Source: Galbitalea sp. SE-J8 (GTDB taxonomy: Bacteria; Actinomycetota; Actinomycetes; Actinomycetales; Microbacteriaceae). From it: a DNA stretch of 64,000 nt. Where the stretch lies: NCBI RefSeq assembly GCF_030345695.1, contig NZ_JAUASV010000002.1, forward strand, positions 124,001-188,000, in the 5' to 3' direction. Positions 62,826-64,000 of this stretch are shown here, in pieces. The notes below the pieces were generated by a model. The model saw only the letters and a program-made list of their open reading frames with translations. It was not told where the DNA came from and searched no databases. Each line of letters opens with the position of its first letter. Position 1 is the stretch's first letter. The position numbers and the translations under genes are program-made.

Positions 62826-64000
62826 GCGCGAGCATCGACACCGCCATCCGACGCATCACGAACGGCGAGGCGGGCGGCTCCACCTGCACGCCCGAGCTCG
62901 CGAACGGCCCGTGGGTCGCCGACGCGCTGCCGTTCCCCGTCTACGGACCGGGCGCGTCGATGGGCGACCTCATCCCGACCGCGAGCCCCCGCCAGGGCCA
63001 GCTGCCGCTCGAGTACCAGCGCGCGACGAACGACGAGCTGCACGACCGCATCCGTGCCGCGAAGGCGACGCTCGGCTCGCGGGTCGTCGTGCTCGGGCAC
63101 TTCTACCAGCGCGACGAGGTCGTGCAGCACGCCGACTTCCTCGGCGACAGCTTCCAGCTCGCGAACGCCGCGCAGACCGTGCCCGACGCCGAGGCGATCG
63201 TGTTCTGCGGCGTGCACTTCATGGCCGAGACGGCCGACATCCTCGCGCGCGCGGGGCAGAGCGTCATCCTGCCGAACCTCGCCGCGGGCTGCTCGATGGC
63301 CGACATGGCCGACATCGACTCGGTCGAGGAGGCCTGGGCTCAGCTCGAGGCGCTCTACGGGACGGAGCCGGATGCCGCCGGCCGCGCCCCCGTCATCCCG
63401 GTCACGTACATGAACAGCTCCGCCGCGCTCAAGGGCTTTTGCGGACGCCACGGCGGCATCGTCTGCACGTCGTCGAACGCGCGGACCGTGCTCGAGTGGG
63501 CGTTCGAGCGCGGGCAGCGCGTGCTGTTCTTCCCCGACCAGCACCTCGGCCGCAACACCGCCAAGGCGATGGGCGTGCCGCTGTCGCGGATGCCGATGTG
63601 GAACCCGAGCAAGCCGCTCGGCGGCAACAGCGGCGACGACCTTCTCGACGCGCGCGTCATCCTGTGGCACGGCTTCTGCAGCGTGCACAAGCGGTTCACG
63701 GTCGACCAGATCGACCGGGCCCGCGCGGCGCACCCCGGCGTGCGCGTCATCGTGCACCCGGAGTGCCCGATGGCCGTCGTCGACGCCGCGGACGAGTACG
63801 GCTCGACGGACTACATCCGCAAGGCCGTCGCGGCCGCGACCGAGCCTGCGACGTTCGCGATCGGCACCGAGATCAACATGGTGAACCGGCTCGCGGCCGA
63901 GTTCCCGCAGCACGAGATCTTCTGCCTCGACGACGTGATCTGCCCGTGCTCGACGATGTACCGCATCCATCCCGGGTACCTCGCGTGGGTGCTCGAGGAG
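62822..64000 (+). CDS. nadA: Quinolinate synthase, truncated by the window edge
   Basis: Makes quinolinate from iminoaspartate and dihydroxyacetone phosphate for NAD synthesis. The 393 codons present run to the last base without a stop. Iron-sulfur ligand cysteines are seen in AAGCSMADMAD, VHPECPMAVVD and VICPCSTMYRIHPGY. VLGHFYQRDEVVQHADFLGDSFQLA is the family N-terminus, after a ~60-residue extension as in long actinobacterial NadA. Expected to be followed by nadB-nadC beyond the window. Confidence 0.95.
   Translation, partial: MSASIDTAIRRITNGEAGGSTCTPELANGPWVADALPFPVYGPGASMGDLIPTASPRQGQLPLEYQRATNDELHDRIRAAKATLGSRVVVLGHFYQRDEVVQHADFLGDSFQLANAAQTVPDAEAIVFCGVHFMAETADILARAGQSVILPNLAAGCSMADMADIDSVEEAWAQLEALYGTEPDAAGRAPVIPVTYMNSSAALKGFCGRHGGIVCTSSNARTVLEWAFERGQRVLFFPDQHLGRNTAKAMGVPLSRMPMWNPSKPLGGNSGDDLLDARVILWHGFCSVHKRFTVDQIDRARAAHPGVRVIVHPECPMAVVDAADEYGSTDYIRKAVAAATEPATFAIGTEINMVNRLAAEFPQHEIFCLDDVICPCSTMYRIHPGYLAWVLEE

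Overview
This 64-kb window is chromosomal DNA from a very GC-rich actinobacterium. The gene content and order (hrcA-dnaJ-rsmE-HIT-phoH-ybeY-corC-era; comEA-comEC-holA beside a convergent rpsT; a leucine leader peptide before a long leuA), many GTG starts, many leaderless genes (an NANNNT -10 box 6-7 nt before the start codon) and frequent CGGATGC/GCATCCG words suggest Microbacteriaceae. The genus cannot be fixed from sequence reading alone. I recognised no phage, integrase, transposase, CRISPR array, rRNA or tRNA.

Layout. 0-3 kb: end of an osmoprotectant ABC importer operon (permease, two binding lipoproteins). 2.9-3.5 kb: DedA. 3.7-9.8 kb: cydABDC, cytochrome bd oxidase and its assembly ABC exporter. 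10.3-12.7 kb: divergent class IV aminotransferase and pabB. 12.9-20.2 kb: leuS, comEA, comEC, holA and rpsT. 20.3-31.7 kb: mixed housekeeping and small membrane genes (Nudix, degenerate alpha/beta hydrolase, aminotransferase, lepA, TM2, DUF4190, TauE, DUF1990, HAD, hemW, two DUF4870). 31.8-39.6 kb: the heat-shock/ribosome-maturation run hrcA to era, broken by an 0.8-kb repeat block. 40.0-52.3 kb: signalling and export (two-component system, FtsX/MacB-type ABC transporter, a large SARP-like ATPase regulator convergent with a DrrAB-type exporter, an MFS exporter divergent from its TetR regulator). 52.5-55.3 kb: ribokinase and leuA with its attenuator. 55.6-58.4 kb: TRIC channel, recO, uppS. 58.7-64 kb: oxidoreductase, LysR regulator with divergent class V PLP enzyme, then nrtR-nadA, which runs off the right end.

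The most striking signal is a dispersed family of short intergenic elements. Two inverted 15-16 bp arms (GGAAAYTCAGGAGTTG and its complement) enclose an unrelated GC-rich core. There are 14 loci. Ten have an innermost outer-to-outer length of 80-81 bp and three are 91-92 bp, about one helical turn longer. Some loci carry extra tandem arms at 32-bp spacing. Two genes (tauE-like and the TRIC channel) take their last codons and stop from an element. Two further families are present: paired-arm GTGTGAGGACG hairpins at two loci, and a CTGGTCGAGGAGCG block between rsmE and the HIT gene.

A second theme is simple-repeat expansion inside coding sequence: PabB, LeuS, CydD, CydC, the histidine kinase, the MFS exporter and the SARP-like regulator all carry low-complexity or tandem inserts. 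Regulation visible in the sequence includes a symmetric bidirectional leaderless promoter (pabB), a leaderless leucine leader peptide with terminator (leuA), a TetR operator filling a promoter spacer, a degenerate CIRCE at hrcA and a palindrome at the nrtR start site.
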